A stretch of 31,239 nucleotides of DNA from Lachnospiraceae bacterium UBA7160 (GCA_002491565.1 DKWE01000045.1:71798-103036), one strand, 5' to 3'. Shown: positions 18,843-28,060, numbered from the stretch's first letter. Program-made: numbers and translations. The notes: a model not told the origin generated them from the sequence alone.

Positions 18843-20999
18843 TTACCCCTTTCCTTTCTCGACCCAGTACTGCGCCGATATTGCTGCCGTCGGCACTTTT
18901 TTGGCGCGGATTCGGATTTTACCCGCCAGCGTCTGGTTTGTGTGCCACATACCGCACGCTTTTACCAATGCCTCGCTGGACATCGGAAAATCTATTGATG
19001 CCCGGTCGTTAGCCGTTATACCAGATACGGCGATGTCGTAATATTTGGGATAGTCTGGATCACTGTCGCTGCCCCAGCCAGACGTGGGGATGGTCACGGC
19101 TGTGGACTTCGGATTCTCCATGCCATCCAGCTTTTTCTTGTCCGCTGCAGACATCAATCCAGTGGCCGACTGGGTAGCCGCGCCGTAAGTGGTGTTTGGC
19201 GGCGTCTGCCACATACCGTCAGCCCTAAGGTATTTTGCCTGCGCGCCAGCTGCGGGAGCCGGTACTAATCCAGCGCCACCGGCAGCACTTGCCGTGGCAG
19301 CTTTAAATGCCGAGTAGGTCGTGTTCGGTGGTGTCTGCCAGGTACCGTCTCCGCGCAGGTACTTCGCCTGCGCCCCGGCTACCGGAACTGGCACTAAACC
19401 GGACTTTCCCGCCGCAGATGCCGTGGCCCCCGTCATACTGCCGTAAGTGGTATTCGTGTCTGGCGGCGTTTGCCAGGTACCATCGCCACGGAGGTATTTG
19501 GTATTTGCCCCTGCTGCCGGTGCTGGTACTAAACCCGATTTTCCTGCCGCTGATCCCGTAGCTCCTGACATATTGTTGTAGGTCGTGTTCGGTGGTGTTT
19601 GCCAGGTGCCGTCCCCGCGCAGGTACTTCGCCTGCGCCCCCTTAGCCGGTTGGGGGACTAATCCGGTACCGCCAGCAGCATCAGCGGTCGCAGCCTTAAA
19701 TACCGTATATACAGTATCTGTTAATTTATCCGTAGCCCAAGCTCCCCATGTATTATTCAGGCAGTGTCTTCTATACGAATAGCCACCACTAAAAATTATT
19801 TGAGTATAATATGCTCCGGACACATTATGGATAACAATAAGACCAAATGGATCAACTCCAGATGGTTTGTTTGTAACAGTATTTCCGCCGCCAGAATTGT
19901 AAAATCCCGGTACGGTTACATCATTTAGGTCTTCGTTTGTAAGTGCTTTTATTACTGATTTGCCATCTACCAGCCCCTTCAGTATCTTGCCTTGTTTTGC
20001 AGACAGGGAATCCGTGACGGAGTCTGATGTCAGGTTATTCTGGATGCCGCGCCAGGTGTTAGTGTCCGTAAACACCGCATTCGCCGGCACAGCTTTAGAT
20101 ACCGTGACATTCGTCCACGCGCCCCAAGTGCCGTTCATTTTTGCGCGGATGTAGTGCGGTATCGCCTTTGCGTCCGTGGATGCGGTAAACTGCCACACCT
20201 CCTGCAACAGATAGTTTGTATTGTGCGCAATCACGCGTCCGAAATACCACACGGATCCGGATGTCGGCGCGTTAGCAGCACCAGCACCCATATACCAGCC
20301 TGTCGTAGTGGCAGCATTCCAGTCGGTGATAGTCTCACAGGCTGCAGGTACATGCCTGCCGTGGCTGGCATTGGCCTTGCCATCGATCTGCTTCTGCCAA
20401 TCCTCCGGGGCCGGCGACCAGTCATGGGCTTTATTACCGGTTTCCAATTTCTGTCCACATATCTGGATCGTCCCATTTGCGCCTGCACCGATGTAAATAT
20501 TGGTACTGCCGTCTGTGCTACCATCCGACTTCTCGCCAATCGTAAATGTGTAACTGTACCGCGTCCATCTGGTTACGTTAGACAATGTGTACTGTTTAGA
20601 CGGATATGGGTTTTTTCCATACTGCAGTCGGATCGCTCCGGTACCTTTTGCATAACAGGACAGGGTGTAGGTCTGCCCAACTGTCACCGGAACGGCATCC
20701 TGCGCGATATCAATAGATGATGTCCCGTTCCTCTTGATTTCCCATCCTACCTTGATATTAGCATTCGGTGCGTCGTTTACAACAATGCTGGTACGGGTGT
20801 TTCCGGTTGAATCCGACGCAGCAGATGCCCGCCGCCAGGTGCCTGCTGACCATTTACCCGTTGATGTTAATGCGGTGACGGTATTGGTGCCGCGCAGTAG
20901 CTGCGTGCCGCCGACCTCCAGACCATCAAGCTCTGTCTTCACAGGCCGGATATACTTCTGTATCAGATGTTTCAGCCCGTCATAACTTAATGATTTCAC
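18843..20999 (-). CDS. Large phage tail fibre protein with pyocin-knob-like domains and tandem repeats
   Basis: 718 aa with a GTG start, preceded by AGGAGG 9 nt upstream. The N-terminal attachment-like part is MKSLSYDGLKHLIQKYIRPV. A carbohydrate-binding-like beta-sandwich follows (GQTYTLSCYAKGTGAIRLQY), then two pyocin-knob-like modules, DWNAATTTGWYMGAG...MNGTWGAWTN and LNDVTVPGFYNSGGGN...NTWGAWATD. Four tandem copies of an about 43-aa repeat (AGLVPAPAAGAQAKYLRGDG type) come next, and a C-terminal beta-rich tip ends the protein. The repeats are typical of trimeric fibre shafts. Together with the next gene it would form the host-recognition structure. The tail needed to carry it is not encoded between 22.4 kb and this gene. 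Confidence 0.85.
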   Translation of the reverse strand: MKSLSYDGLKHLIQKYIRPVKTELDGLEVGGTQLLRGTNTVTALTSTGKWSAGTWRRASAASDSTGNTRTSIVVNDAPNANIKVGWEIKRNGTSSIDIAQDAVPVTVGQTYTLSCYAKGTGAIRLQYGKNPYPSKQYTLSNVTRWTRYSYTFTIGEKSDGSTDGSTNIYIGAGANGTIQICGQKLETGNKAHDWSPAPEDWQKQIDGKANASHGRHVPAACETITDWNAATTTGWYMGAGAANAPTSGSVWYFGRVIAHNTNYLLQEVWQFTASTDAKAIPHYIRAKMNGTWGAWTNVTVSKAVPANAVFTDTNTWRGIQNNLTSDSVTDSLSAKQGKILKGLVDGKSVIKALTNEDLNDVTVPGFYNSGGGNTVTNKPSGVDPFGLIVIHNVSGAYYTQIIFSGGYSYRRHCLNNTWGAWATDKLTDTVYTVFKAATADAAGGTGLVPQPAKGAQAKYLRGDGTWQTPPNTTYNNMSGATGSAAGKSGLVPAPAAGANTKYLRGDGTWQTPPDTNTTYGSMTGATASAAGKSGLVPVPVAGAQAKYLRGDGTWQTPPNTTYSAFKAATASAAGGAGLVPAPAAGAQAKYLRADGMWQTPPNTTYGAATQSATGLMSAADKKKLDGMENPKSTAVTIPTSGWGSDSDPDYPKYYDIAVSGITANDRASIDFPMSSEALVKACGMWHTNQTLAGKIRIRAKKVPTAAISAQYWVEKGKG
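19189..19713 (-). repeat. Four tandem about 130-bp fibre repeats
   Basis: In-frame repeats in the fibre gene encode GLVP.P..GA..KYLR.DG.WQTPP units. One copy is 6 bp longer (an extra Asn-Thr). A fifth related copy closes the upstream Rha-fibre gene (about 21100-21235). These are protein-level shaft repeats, not CRISPR. Confidence 0.8.
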
Positions 21000-21060
21000 T
21001 GTTCCTTACCTCCTTCCTCCTCCCCCGAAGTAGCTCCAGGGGAGGAAATGGGACGACGGC

Positions 21061-22278
21061 TTACGCGAACAGCGCATCGATCTCAGCGATGGTGATCGCA
21101 GAGTCGGTCGGCAAGTCCTTGAACGTGCCGTCTCCAGCAAGGTACTTGTCCTGTCCGCCTGCCGCCGGGGCCGGCACCAGTCCCTGACCGCCTGCAGCAG
21201 ATGCAGTCGCACCCTTAAACACCGCATAGGTGGTATCCGTGAATTTCGCGTTTGCCGGAACGTCTGCATTCACGGAGTGGTTATTCACCGTAGCCGCATT
21301 ACCTCCGTTCGCCGGGAGGCTTGTCGGCTTATTTTTGATGAATGCATCACTGTTAGCATCCGTCACGGACCAGTCAGACTGCACGTTCTTCTCCGCGTCC
21401 GCCGGGGCATGCACCGCCTGGCTGTGGTCGTATGCAGCCTTTGTCCAGTCGCCACGACCAGCCGTAGACGCTGTGGTGCCGATCGCCAGACTCGCGGAAA
21501 TCTCTGCCAGGGCCGTGCCGGACCAGCGGTATGTCTTATTGGTTGCAAGGTCCACATAAATCTTGCCGGACTCGCAGGTGATCTGCGTTGTATGCGCGGC
21601 CTCCTTGTACAGTTTGTCACCGGACACATATCCTTCGATGACATCATCCACGTAGGATGGCAGCTGTGCAGCAGGGACCTTGCCGGATGCGTCCAGCTCA
21701 GCAACACCATTTGCTGCGCCCTTGGAGCTTGCCGGAATTGCTCCTACGTCAGACGCCCCCAGATTGATGTCCGCGCTCAGTGGCTTATTGTTGACCTTCC
21801 GGGTCTTCAGTACAAACAGTCCATAAACGACGTACAACTTGTCCGGATGCATGCTTCCCTGGTTTTTTGCGTACTCCGTAAGAAGCTTTATCACGTCCGT
21901 TTCCTTCAGGCGGTTTGCTTTGGAGGCTTCCCTCGTCTCCACCCATGCTTTGGATTGCCTCTCGAGCAGGAACCGTCTCATCTGATAGAACTGGTGTACC
22001 AGGTTCTTCTTGAATTTGCGCACGATCTCATTATTCCGCAGATATGTGATCAGGAGTGTTGCCTGCTCCTCGTTGAGATAGTACACTTTTTCAGGTCTAC
22101 CACCCTTGGGGTTTCCCGATTTCAAATCGGAAAACCTGAGCCTACCAAATTCGGAAAAATCACTTTCATATTTCTGAATGATGGCGATTATGGATTCATG
22201 CTGGTTATTCGTCCCTTCCGCAATAATCTTGCTGGTTGTAAAAATCTCATTCCGCTTCACTTCAATCAGTTCGTACAT
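21061..22278 (-). CDS. Chimera: Rha-type phage antirepressor N terminus fused to tail-fibre C terminus
   Basis: About 405 aa from the ATG at 22278; a TTG two codons upstream is better spaced from AAAGGA and may be the true start. Residues 1 to about 150 are a Rha-family regulator: KRNEIFTTSKIIAEGTNNQH, GRPEKVYYLNEEQATLLITY and FKKNLVHQFYQMRRFLLER are diagnostic. The sequence then stops matching mid-domain after DKLYVVYG. It continues as a tail-fibre segment, KVNNKPLSADINLGASDVGA, followed by VDDVIEGYVSGDKLYKEA and a GLVPAPAAG repeat. I know of no normal Rha protein with such an extension. The fusion point (about 21820-21830) is the likely scar of a deletion. It has no recognisable promoter of its own and is preceded by a terminator. 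Confidence 0.8.
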   Translation of the reverse strand: MYELIEVKRNEIFTTSKIIAEGTNNQHESIIAIIQKYESDFSEFGRLRFSDLKSGNPKGGRPEKVYYLNEEQATLLITYLRNNEIVRKFKKNLVHQFYQMRRFLLERQSKAWVETREASKANRLKETDVIKLLTEYAKNQGSMHPDKLYVVYGLFVLKTRKVNNKPLSADINLGASDVGAIPASSKGAANGVAELDASGKVPAAQLPSYVDDVIEGYVSGDKLYKEAAHTTQITCESGKIYVDLATNKTYRWSGTALAEISASLAIGTTASTAGRGDWTKAAYDHSQAVHAPADAEKNVQSDWSVTDANSDAFIKNKPTSLPANGGNAATVNNHSVNADVPANAKFTDTTYAVFKGATASAAGGQGLVPAPAAGGQDKYLAGDGTFKDLPTDSAITIAEIDALFA

Positions 22279-22337
22279 CTTCAACGCCGTCCTTTCTTAA
22301 ACAACTGCCTTTTGGCAGGTAGGATAATTTTGAGTAC

Positions 22338-22363
22338 AAAAAAGACAGCCTCTATCGACTGTC
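22338..22363 (-). terminator. Terminator after the toxin-immunity pair
   Basis: Minus-strand GACAGTC-GATAGA-GGCTGTC (7 bp with one G-T) then TTTTTT. It lies 44 nt after the immunity gene stop and ends the packaging/MuF transcript. Confidence 0.8.
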
Positions 22364-22406
22364 TCTTCTCTCATTACTTCATTTTTCCGGGCAAGGGAGC
22401 TTCCGC

Positions 22407-22685
22407 TCAAGTCTCGTCCTCTTTCGCCCTATCAATTTTCTCCTCAAGCTTTTCCAACGCATCCCAAACCTCGTCTGTTGTGAATTTTCCGTAAATAAAC
22501 TCGAAACACCCAGATATATAGTCCAATGTTTCCACATCCATGCTATCCAAATATTTCAAAATTGCATCAATATCATCTCCCAGGGCTTCGGTCAACGGTT
22601 CCAGAAAATATTTGTCAACATCCATGCCTTGAGTATCTGATTCTTTCCACCAGGTAATAAGAGCCTCGATTTCTTTCTTATTCAT
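22407..22685 (-). CDS. Probable immunity protein for the MuF-EndoU toxin
   Basis: 92 aa from the ATG at 22685, which begins 1 nt after the toxin stop codon; an upstream TTG start would overlap the toxin. The protein is strongly acidic and helical, including MNKKEIEALITWWKESDTQG and VETLDYISGCFEFIYGKFTT. No membrane segment and no recognised family. Polymorphic toxins are typically followed directly by a small acidic cytoplasmic immunity gene, and the pair is closed by a terminator at 22338-22363. The function is inferred from position and composition. Confidence 0.6.
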   Translation of the reverse strand: MNKKEIEALITWWKESDTQGMDVDKYFLEPLTEALGDDIDAILKYLDSMDVETLDYISGCFEFIYGKFTTDEVWDALEKLEEKIDRAKEDET

Positions 22686-22686
22686 C

Positions 22687-24309
22687 TCAATCCCCAATCT
22701 CCCTTTGTGCTATGTCAGGGAAAACTGTACCTACACTGTGTTGCCCATCTTCAATTATGCCAACAACAACGTCATCATACTTCTGGAATTTCCTAAAACC
22801 AACAACCGTCCCATTTTTATCTTGCATCTTTTGAATAAGGGCAGGCTTGTTTGCCGTATACGTACCAGCATTCAGAATTCGCGTCTCGTCCCAGTCTTCA
22901 GGAAACCATGCTTGGCCCGTGTTCCCCAGCCGTTTCTCTGCTTCATGATGATTTTCCACGCCCCCAATCCTCACTCCATTCGGAAGTACATCTGCCTCAA
23001 ATTGGATTCCTTTCTGCTTAAGTAAGTCTATGTTTGCCTGGGAATGGCCACCGCCCCTCATGTTTCCACCGTTCTTTTTGCCAGACGGAAGCTTCGGATT
23101 CCTAAGCCCCGTGAAGTCGCCCTCGACAGCGTGTTTCAACGCTTTATCGCTTACTGTAAATATACCATCATCCGTCAGCTCCTGCAAGGATTTTCTGACC
23201 CTCCTGCCGGTCTCGTCCACCTTATACAGACGATCCAGTTCCTTGTCGGTAGCAATGACTCCACTCTCCACGAGTGCCAGGCGCTGCTTTCCTCCATCTT
23301 TCCCGCCAAAGTACCTAAGTTGATCTTCTCGCTTCATAGACTTGATCATATCCACTGTGTCAGATGCATGCACCGCATCCCACTCCGCATCCACCTCGTC
23401 CATTGCTTTCCTGCGAAGCTCCAGCAGTTCCTCATCATTCATCCCGATCGCATTCTTATCGGACACGGCCTCCATCCGACAGTGGCAGTGGATGCTCTCA
23501 GCCGCCGGAAGAGATGTGTCACGCGGACAGATCGGATGGTAGGTCTTGCCATCCTTCCCAACCAGAGTAAATGTCTCCCGTTTGAATACCTCCTGCCCAT
23601 GGATAGCCTGGTGGTTCGGGCGCGGTACTTTCGCCTCGCCGGTATGAATCCACTTCTTCTTGTAGCACAGCGGATTCTGCACCATCGCTTCCTGCTGGGC
23701 ATACCCTTCCACCCGGAGCCCCTCGGTCACAGCAACCCTGCGGGCACGGTAGCCACACTCCCGGATCCCGCTGTCTGCGATCGCCTTGGCCACCTCTTCG
23801 ATTGTCTGCTTCTGTTCATCCGCCTGCAGCAGAATCTGTTCGATCTGGCTGTTTGTGGTCAGGTGCATCAGGCTGGCGAGCTGGCTGCTCCATGACTGGA
23901 TGAAATCCACGGACGGTTTTGTGATCCGGTCATCCACCTCGGGGAAGTCCGGGTTCTCAGCGATCAGCCACGCCTTTGTGAACTGATGCAGCAGGCCGTC
24001 AAACTGCTCCTCAAAGATTTTGCGGAGGGCTTCCACCAGCTCCTCCTCGCTGCTGACTTCCGGCCAGATATCCGAGATGAAATTGCTGACCCCAAGGGCA
24101 GCCTGCAGCCGTTCCAGCACACCGTCCACGCGGTCATGCACGGCATCCGTCACCGCATCCTCGATCTCCCCGATATGTTCCACCGCCACACCGGCGGCAA
24201 CGAATCCCTCCGCTTCCAACTGCTCCTTCAGGTCACTTTCAGCCTTCGCTATGTACCGTTCAATCGCCTGGAGCAGGCCGTCCGTCTTCAGCACCAGCTT
24301 CTGTTTCAC
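22687..24309 (-). CDS. MuF-domain phage head protein with C-terminal EndoU-like nuclease toxin
   Basis: 540 aa, GTG start overlapping the portal stop by 4 nt. Residues about 1-150 are helical. Residues about 150-285 are a phage Mu F-like head morphogenesis domain (ECGYRARRVAVTEGLRVEGY, then SIHCHCRMEAV). A linker region follows (KSMKREDQLRYFGGKDGGKQ). Residues about 385-540 look like a bacterial EndoU ribonuclease toxin: H393 in LKHAVEGD, H422 in RGGGHS, NGVRIGG, WFPEDWDETRIL (468-479) and GIIEDGQHSVGTVFPD, matching the order of EndoU motifs. MuF proteins minor-coat phage heads and can carry polymorphic toxins delivered with the genome. The gene immediately downstream is the likely antidote. 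Confidence 0.78.
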   Translation of the reverse strand: MKQKLVLKTDGLLQAIERYIAKAESDLKEQLEAEGFVAAGVAVEHIGEIEDAVTDAVHDRVDGVLERLQAALGVSNFISDIWPEVSSEEELVEALRKIFEEQFDGLLHQFTKAWLIAENPDFPEVDDRITKPSVDFIQSWSSQLASLMHLTTNSQIEQILLQADEQKQTIEEVAKAIADSGIRECGYRARRVAVTEGLRVEGYAQQEAMVQNPLCYKKKWIHTGEAKVPRPNHQAIHGQEVFKRETFTLVGKDGKTYHPICPRDTSLPAAESIHCHCRMEAVSDKNAIGMNDEELLELRRKAMDEVDAEWDAVHASDTVDMIKSMKREDQLRYFGGKDGGKQRLALVESGVIATDKELDRLYKVDETGRRVRKSLQELTDDGIFTVSDKALKHAVEGDFTGLRNPKLPSGKKNGGNMRGGGHSQANIDLLKQKGIQFEADVLPNGVRIGGVENHHEAEKRLGNTGQAWFPEDWDETRILNAGTYTANKPALIQKMQDKNGTVVGFRKFQKYDDVVVGIIEDGQHSVGTVFPDIAQREIGD

Positions 24310-25814
24310 TCCGCCACCTCCGCATCGTGGATATCCGAAAGCAGCCTCCGGACTTCTTTCATCACGGAAACAATCTCCTCCGGCTCACTCGCATCCTGTG
24401 CCTTTTTGATCTGCCCGTCCAGCTGCCCTACAAGGACCTGTGCCTGCTGCGCTGACACCGAAAGTGGGATATTCCCCCAGTCCCCCTCGTAATCCTCTGA
24501 GGACTCGCCCAGCGCCATATAGGCCACCTGCTTCGCTTTGTTCGGCGGTAATCCGCCAGCTTTCTCCGCAACGGTTAGTAACTTGTACAGGTCATCCGGA
24601 TTCGTGATCTCTGGCGCTCTGAACTCGACCTCGCAGTACTGGAAGCCGTAGCCGTTCAGCAACCGATTGTTAATCACCCATGCCAGTGAAGCACGCTCTG
24701 GCTGGAACACCTGCTTCTCCGTCACTTCCATGACAGTCTGCGCGGTCGACCGGTTGAAATCTTTCGTGTAACCGACATATAAGTCGGGAAGATTAAATGC
24801 GGACTGTACATGCTTCCGGTTATTTTCAATGTACTCCTGAAACAGCTCGTCCCTCTGCAGGATGCTCGCCAGGTCCTTCACCTCCACCTTCGGCGACTGG
24901 GCGTCAAAGTCCTGCTCCAACCCTTCCATCTCCAGGAGCAGGAACGCATGCTGCCCGGCCTCGCCCCTGATCCCCTCCATGTACTCCTGTAGCTTCTGGT
25001 AGCTTCCGTCCGTCAGTTTCCCGCCCTGCACGCAGATCATCAGCGGCGTATGCCGTCCGTTAATAAAGTAATTATTATTCAAGTGTTCCGCACGACGCGC
25101 GCCATCACTGCCCAGAATCTGACCAACCCAGCGCACCTCTCCGTAACTTCCCATGCCGACCGTAAATTCCAGTATCTCGTTCGCCTGATACTGGCGTTCC
25201 ACAGTCTCATAGTACTTCCCGTCCCGGTAGTCCATCACCCTTGGATCACCGAACTCTTTGAAGTACACCTCTGTCCCGCCGACCGTCTGCTTATACTTCC
25301 GAAATTTCTTTTTCCGAATGATTGTCCGGCCCCGATAATTATACGTGTAATCAGCATAACCAAGCGGTTTCGTCTTGCGGACGGATGGTGTATCTTCAAT
25401 GAAATCCAACTGTACTACGTCACCGGCAAGGTCACGGATCACCTCACAGTAAGCGATTCCATACTTCTCCCTCGCCTCAATAATATCCTCAAATACCTCT
25501 TTCGTGTCGCGTGTGATATCCAGCAGATTTACCACGTCCTGCAGTCGTGCCCATTCCGCTTGTGCCTCTGGCGTATCCTCCTGATCGTCATCGCGGTACC
25601 GGATCCCAATGCCGTACCCTGCGATATTGGACCGATACGCCCGGACGCACTGCGGGAGAATGGCAGAGTTCTTCACCATCTCGCCGAGGCTCTCAAGTGG
25701 CAGAGGCGGTTCCAACCAGTCTGATGCAGAATGCTCTTCGCCCTCCTTGATCTGTACAGGCGTTTCCGCCTTAATGATGCTTGCCCGGATGACCGGGAGC
25801 TTCTTCTCTTCCAC
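24306..25814 (-). CDS. Phage portal protein, PBSX-like
   Basis: 502 aa with a GTG start, chosen because GAGGAGG lies 7 nt upstream; the longer frame overlaps terL. Family features include SASDWLEPPLPLESLGEMV, QCVRAYRSNIAGYGIGIRY, PRVMDYRDGKYY and DFNRSTAQTVMEVTEKQVFQ. The portal is the dodecameric ring at the head vertex through which the terminase pumps DNA. It lies between terL (4 nt upstream) and the MuF gene (overlapping), the conserved packaging-module order. No truncation is apparent. Confidence 0.92.
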   Translation of the reverse strand: MEEKKLPVIRASIIKAETPVQIKEGEEHSASDWLEPPLPLESLGEMVKNSAILPQCVRAYRSNIAGYGIGIRYRDDDQEDTPEAQAEWARLQDVVNLLDITRDTKEVFEDIIEAREKYGIAYCEVIRDLAGDVVQLDFIEDTPSVRKTKPLGYADYTYNYRGRTIIRKKKFRKYKQTVGGTEVYFKEFGDPRVMDYRDGKYYETVERQYQANEILEFTVGMGSYGEVRWVGQILGSDGARRAEHLNNNYFINGRHTPLMICVQGGKLTDGSYQKLQEYMEGIRGEAGQHAFLLLEMEGLEQDFDAQSPKVEVKDLASILQRDELFQEYIENNRKHVQSAFNLPDLYVGYTKDFNRSTAQTVMEVTEKQVFQPERASLAWVINNRLLNGYGFQYCEVEFRAPEITNPDDLYKLLTVAEKAGGLPPNKAKQVAYMALGESSEDYEGDWGNIPLSVSAQQAQVLVGQLDGQIKKAQDASEPEEIVSVMKEVRRLLSDIHDAEVAE

Positions 25815-25818
25815 GCTG

Positions 25819-27276
25819 TTACCTCCTCTTTGTCGGGAAACAAGTAAGCAACATACAGTCCGCCTCATCCGGTGAATGCAGGCCGCGCTCTTTCATTTCC
25901 TTCTTTGATTCCACTTTGATTTTCCCCGCGCAGTATCCGTATTTCCTGCTGGAAAACTGTCCTACCAGATCCGCGTCATCCGGCAGCACGAGGGAGGGGG
26001 GCTTCTCGTTCCCTTCTTCGTCAAATGGCTGTATCATCTCTCGGACAATGCTCATCATGTAGGTGGTCGTGTCATAGTAATACTTGTGGCGGATCGGCTG
26101 CCCGAAATGGACCGGTACCACAACCATCGTCTTGTACTCCTCCGGATGCGCGCGTTTCGCTGCTCTCAGTTGGTCTGTCACGCCTCCTCCTACGCCGCCA
26201 TCATCAATCTTCACGCAGACATTCCCTGTGAACCGGTACAACCCAGTAAGCATTTTGTAGAGCTGCAGGATGTTCCCCGCTGTCCAGGTAGTGTCCTGGC
26301 CGTCGTATTTCTTGTAGAACCTTGCCACCTCATTGATCTTGTAGCCTATGCATGTCTTGTCGTCACCAAACCGTGCGACGTCGCACCCGATGTCGATCGT
26401 CTCCACACCAGATCGATCAATGATCTTCTCACCCGCTGCATTATAGTACAGCCCCAGTGCCTTCGCTGTCGCATCGTACGGCTCTGTTTTGATGCTCTGT
26501 TCAATCCAGGCGAGACGCATGAACACATCATCTTCCTGCTCCGGGAATTCGCCATACACGCGCACCCGCACAACATTGCTGTTCTTGCCGTACTTGCGGA
26601 TCAGCGACTCAATATTTTCTTTGTTCGTCCGGTTGCTGTCCAAGGAAGAAACCGTCTTCCTGGCATAGAGGTCAGCATCTGCAGTAAACGCATCGTAGAA
26701 TATCCCAGAGGTACGCGTAGGATTCCCGCACAGTAGAAGTTTATTGTTCGCGCCAGACAGTGTACCAAGGATTGCCTCCATGATCGGATCAGCTACACCG
26801 GAAGCCTCATCCACGATGAAAAACATGTTGTCCTCATGAAAACCCTGCATGTTCTCTGGTTTTGTGGCTGTCCTTGCCACGCCGAACCACCGCTTCTCAT
26901 TCCCGGCCATATAGACATAGGTCTTTGTCCATTTCAGCAGTTTGGGAAGGATAGGGGAATTCGCCATCCATTTCGCGATCTCCGACCAAAGCACGTCGTT
27001 AAGCTGCTGTCTGGTCGGAGCAGTTGCCACCACACGGGCGTAGGGGAAGCACAGCAGGAACCAGAGAAAGAGTGCTGCCTGCAGCGCCGTCTTGCCTACG
27101 CCCTGGCCGGACTTGACTGCCGTCTTTGGGTTCCTGGCAACGTCTCGCATAACCTCTTCTTGCCAAGGATCCGGACTGAATTGTAGCACTTCCCGGCAGA
27201 AGAGAGCCGGATCACGCCGCCATGCGGACTTGCGCTTCCGAACAGCTGCCGCAAGCCGTTTATCAACCATCGGCAT
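25819..27276 (-). CDS. Phage terminase large subunit
   Basis: 485 aa from the ATG at 27276, preceded by GGAGG 5 nt upstream; the longer open frame runs back through terS. The ATPase half has Walker A VKSGQGVGKTALQ (about residues 54-66), the RQQLNDVLWSEIAKWM coupling region, and Walker B MFFIVDEASG. The nuclease half carries acidic motifs ETIDIGCDVARFGDDK, VKIDDGGVGGGVTD and SPDEADCMLL. It cuts concatemeric DNA and drives packaging with the small subunit and portal. Its start overlaps the terS stop. All catalytic motifs look intact. Confidence 0.93.
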   Translation of the reverse strand: MPMVDKRLAAAVRKRKSAWRRDPALFCREVLQFSPDPWQEEVMRDVARNPKTAVKSGQGVGKTALQAALFLWFLLCFPYARVVATAPTRQQLNDVLWSEIAKWMANSPILPKLLKWTKTYVYMAGNEKRWFGVARTATKPENMQGFHEDNMFFIVDEASGVADPIMEAILGTLSGANNKLLLCGNPTRTSGIFYDAFTADADLYARKTVSSLDSNRTNKENIESLIRKYGKNSNVVRVRVYGEFPEQEDDVFMRLAWIEQSIKTEPYDATAKALGLYYNAAGEKIIDRSGVETIDIGCDVARFGDDKTCIGYKINEVARFYKKYDGQDTTWTAGNILQLYKMLTGLYRFTGNVCVKIDDGGVGGGVTDQLRAAKRAHPEEYKTMVVVPVHFGQPIRHKYYYDTTTYMMSIVREMIQPFDEEGNEKPPSLVLPDDADLVGQFSSRKYGYCAGKIKVESKKEMKERGLHSPDEADCMLLTCFPTKRR

Positions 27277-27979
27277 CTCCCCCCTCCAGTATGCCAGTGA
27301 TCCATGCCTCCGCCGCATCGTCTGCGGCTTCCTCTGTCTTAGTCTTTGCCCGCATTGCATCAATCCGCGCACGCTGCTCCTCGGTGGCAAGCTCCCAGTT
27401 CTTATGCAGCATCTCATCATACTGTCGGAGCAGGCTGCGGAATTCCGCCTGCGCCCTGGCCTGGCCCTTCAGGAATTCAAGCTGCTTATCCCATGCCTGC
27501 TGCACCTCCCAGCGCTCCCCGATGATTTTTCCTTTCCTCTCCTCTACCTTTTCAATGGTCTTGTCCTGCTGGTCCTTTACATACGCAATCTGCTGTGCAC
27601 GGATAATCGCCGTATACGCCAGTTGGATCTGATGCCAGAGCAGGTCCAGCGGATCAGCCTGTTCAATTGCATTAAAAATCTCCCGGGTTTCCTCCGGGAG
27701 ATACTTGCTGAAGAAGCCATACTTCTCAGCGTTTTTATTCTGCTTGGGAGCGCCGCCGGTATTGCCAGCTGCATTCTTATTACCTGACGGGGCTCCCCGC
27801 TTTTTATTTGCAACGTTGCATTCCGCGTTTGCAACGTTGCAATCCCATTTGCCCCTATTCTTCCAGCTCCGGATCGTCCCCTCTGGCAGATTTAGTTGAC
27901 TTGCAATCTCAACCAATTTCATGCCTTTCAGGTACATCTCCTTAGCCTGTCCGATTCGTTCGTCTGGCTTCCGTGGCAC
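27263..27979 (-). CDS. Phage terminase small subunit, PBSX-like
   Basis: 238 aa with a GTG start and an AAGG/GAGG-rich upstream sequence. The N terminus MPRKPDERIGQAKEMYLKGM and the HTH GMKLVEIASQLNLPEGTIRS with WKNRGKWDCN are the PBSX terminase small-subunit signature for DNA recognition. A Lys/Asn/Gly-rich linker (KKRGAPSGNKNAAGNTGG) follows, then a long helical oligomerisation region and a C-terminal acidic tail. It overlaps terL by 14 nt. It is separated from the upstream nuclease gene by an intrinsic terminator, so it probably starts a new transcription unit or is reached by read-through. Confidence 0.92.
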   Translation of the reverse strand: MPRKPDERIGQAKEMYLKGMKLVEIASQLNLPEGTIRSWKNRGKWDCNVANAECNVANKKRGAPSGNKNAAGNTGGAPKQNKNAEKYGFFSKYLPEETREIFNAIEQADPLDLLWHQIQLAYTAIIRAQQIAYVKDQQDKTIEKVEERKGKIIGERWEVQQAWDKQLEFLKGQARAQAEFRSLLRQYDEMLHKNWELATEEQRARIDAMRAKTKTEEAADDAAEAWITGILEGGDADG

Positions 27980-28013
27980 TCACCTCACCTTCCTTTTGAG
28001 TTGTTTTGGAAAT

Positions 28014-28040
28014 GGAAAAGAGACAGTTCGTGGCTGCCTC
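28014..28040 (-). terminator. Terminator of the inserted nuclease-like gene
   Basis: Minus-strand GAGGCAG-CCACGAA-CTGTCTC (one G-T pair) followed by TTTTCC. It lies 21 nt after the stop codon. Confidence 0.55.
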
Positions 28041-28060
28041 TTTCTTAAATCGCTTGCCTG

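Noticed and set aside
19189..19713. Regular repeats that might suggest a CRISPR array
   Set aside because: They are in-frame about 130-bp coding repeats with degenerate sequence inside a fibre gene, with no short identical repeats and unique spacers.
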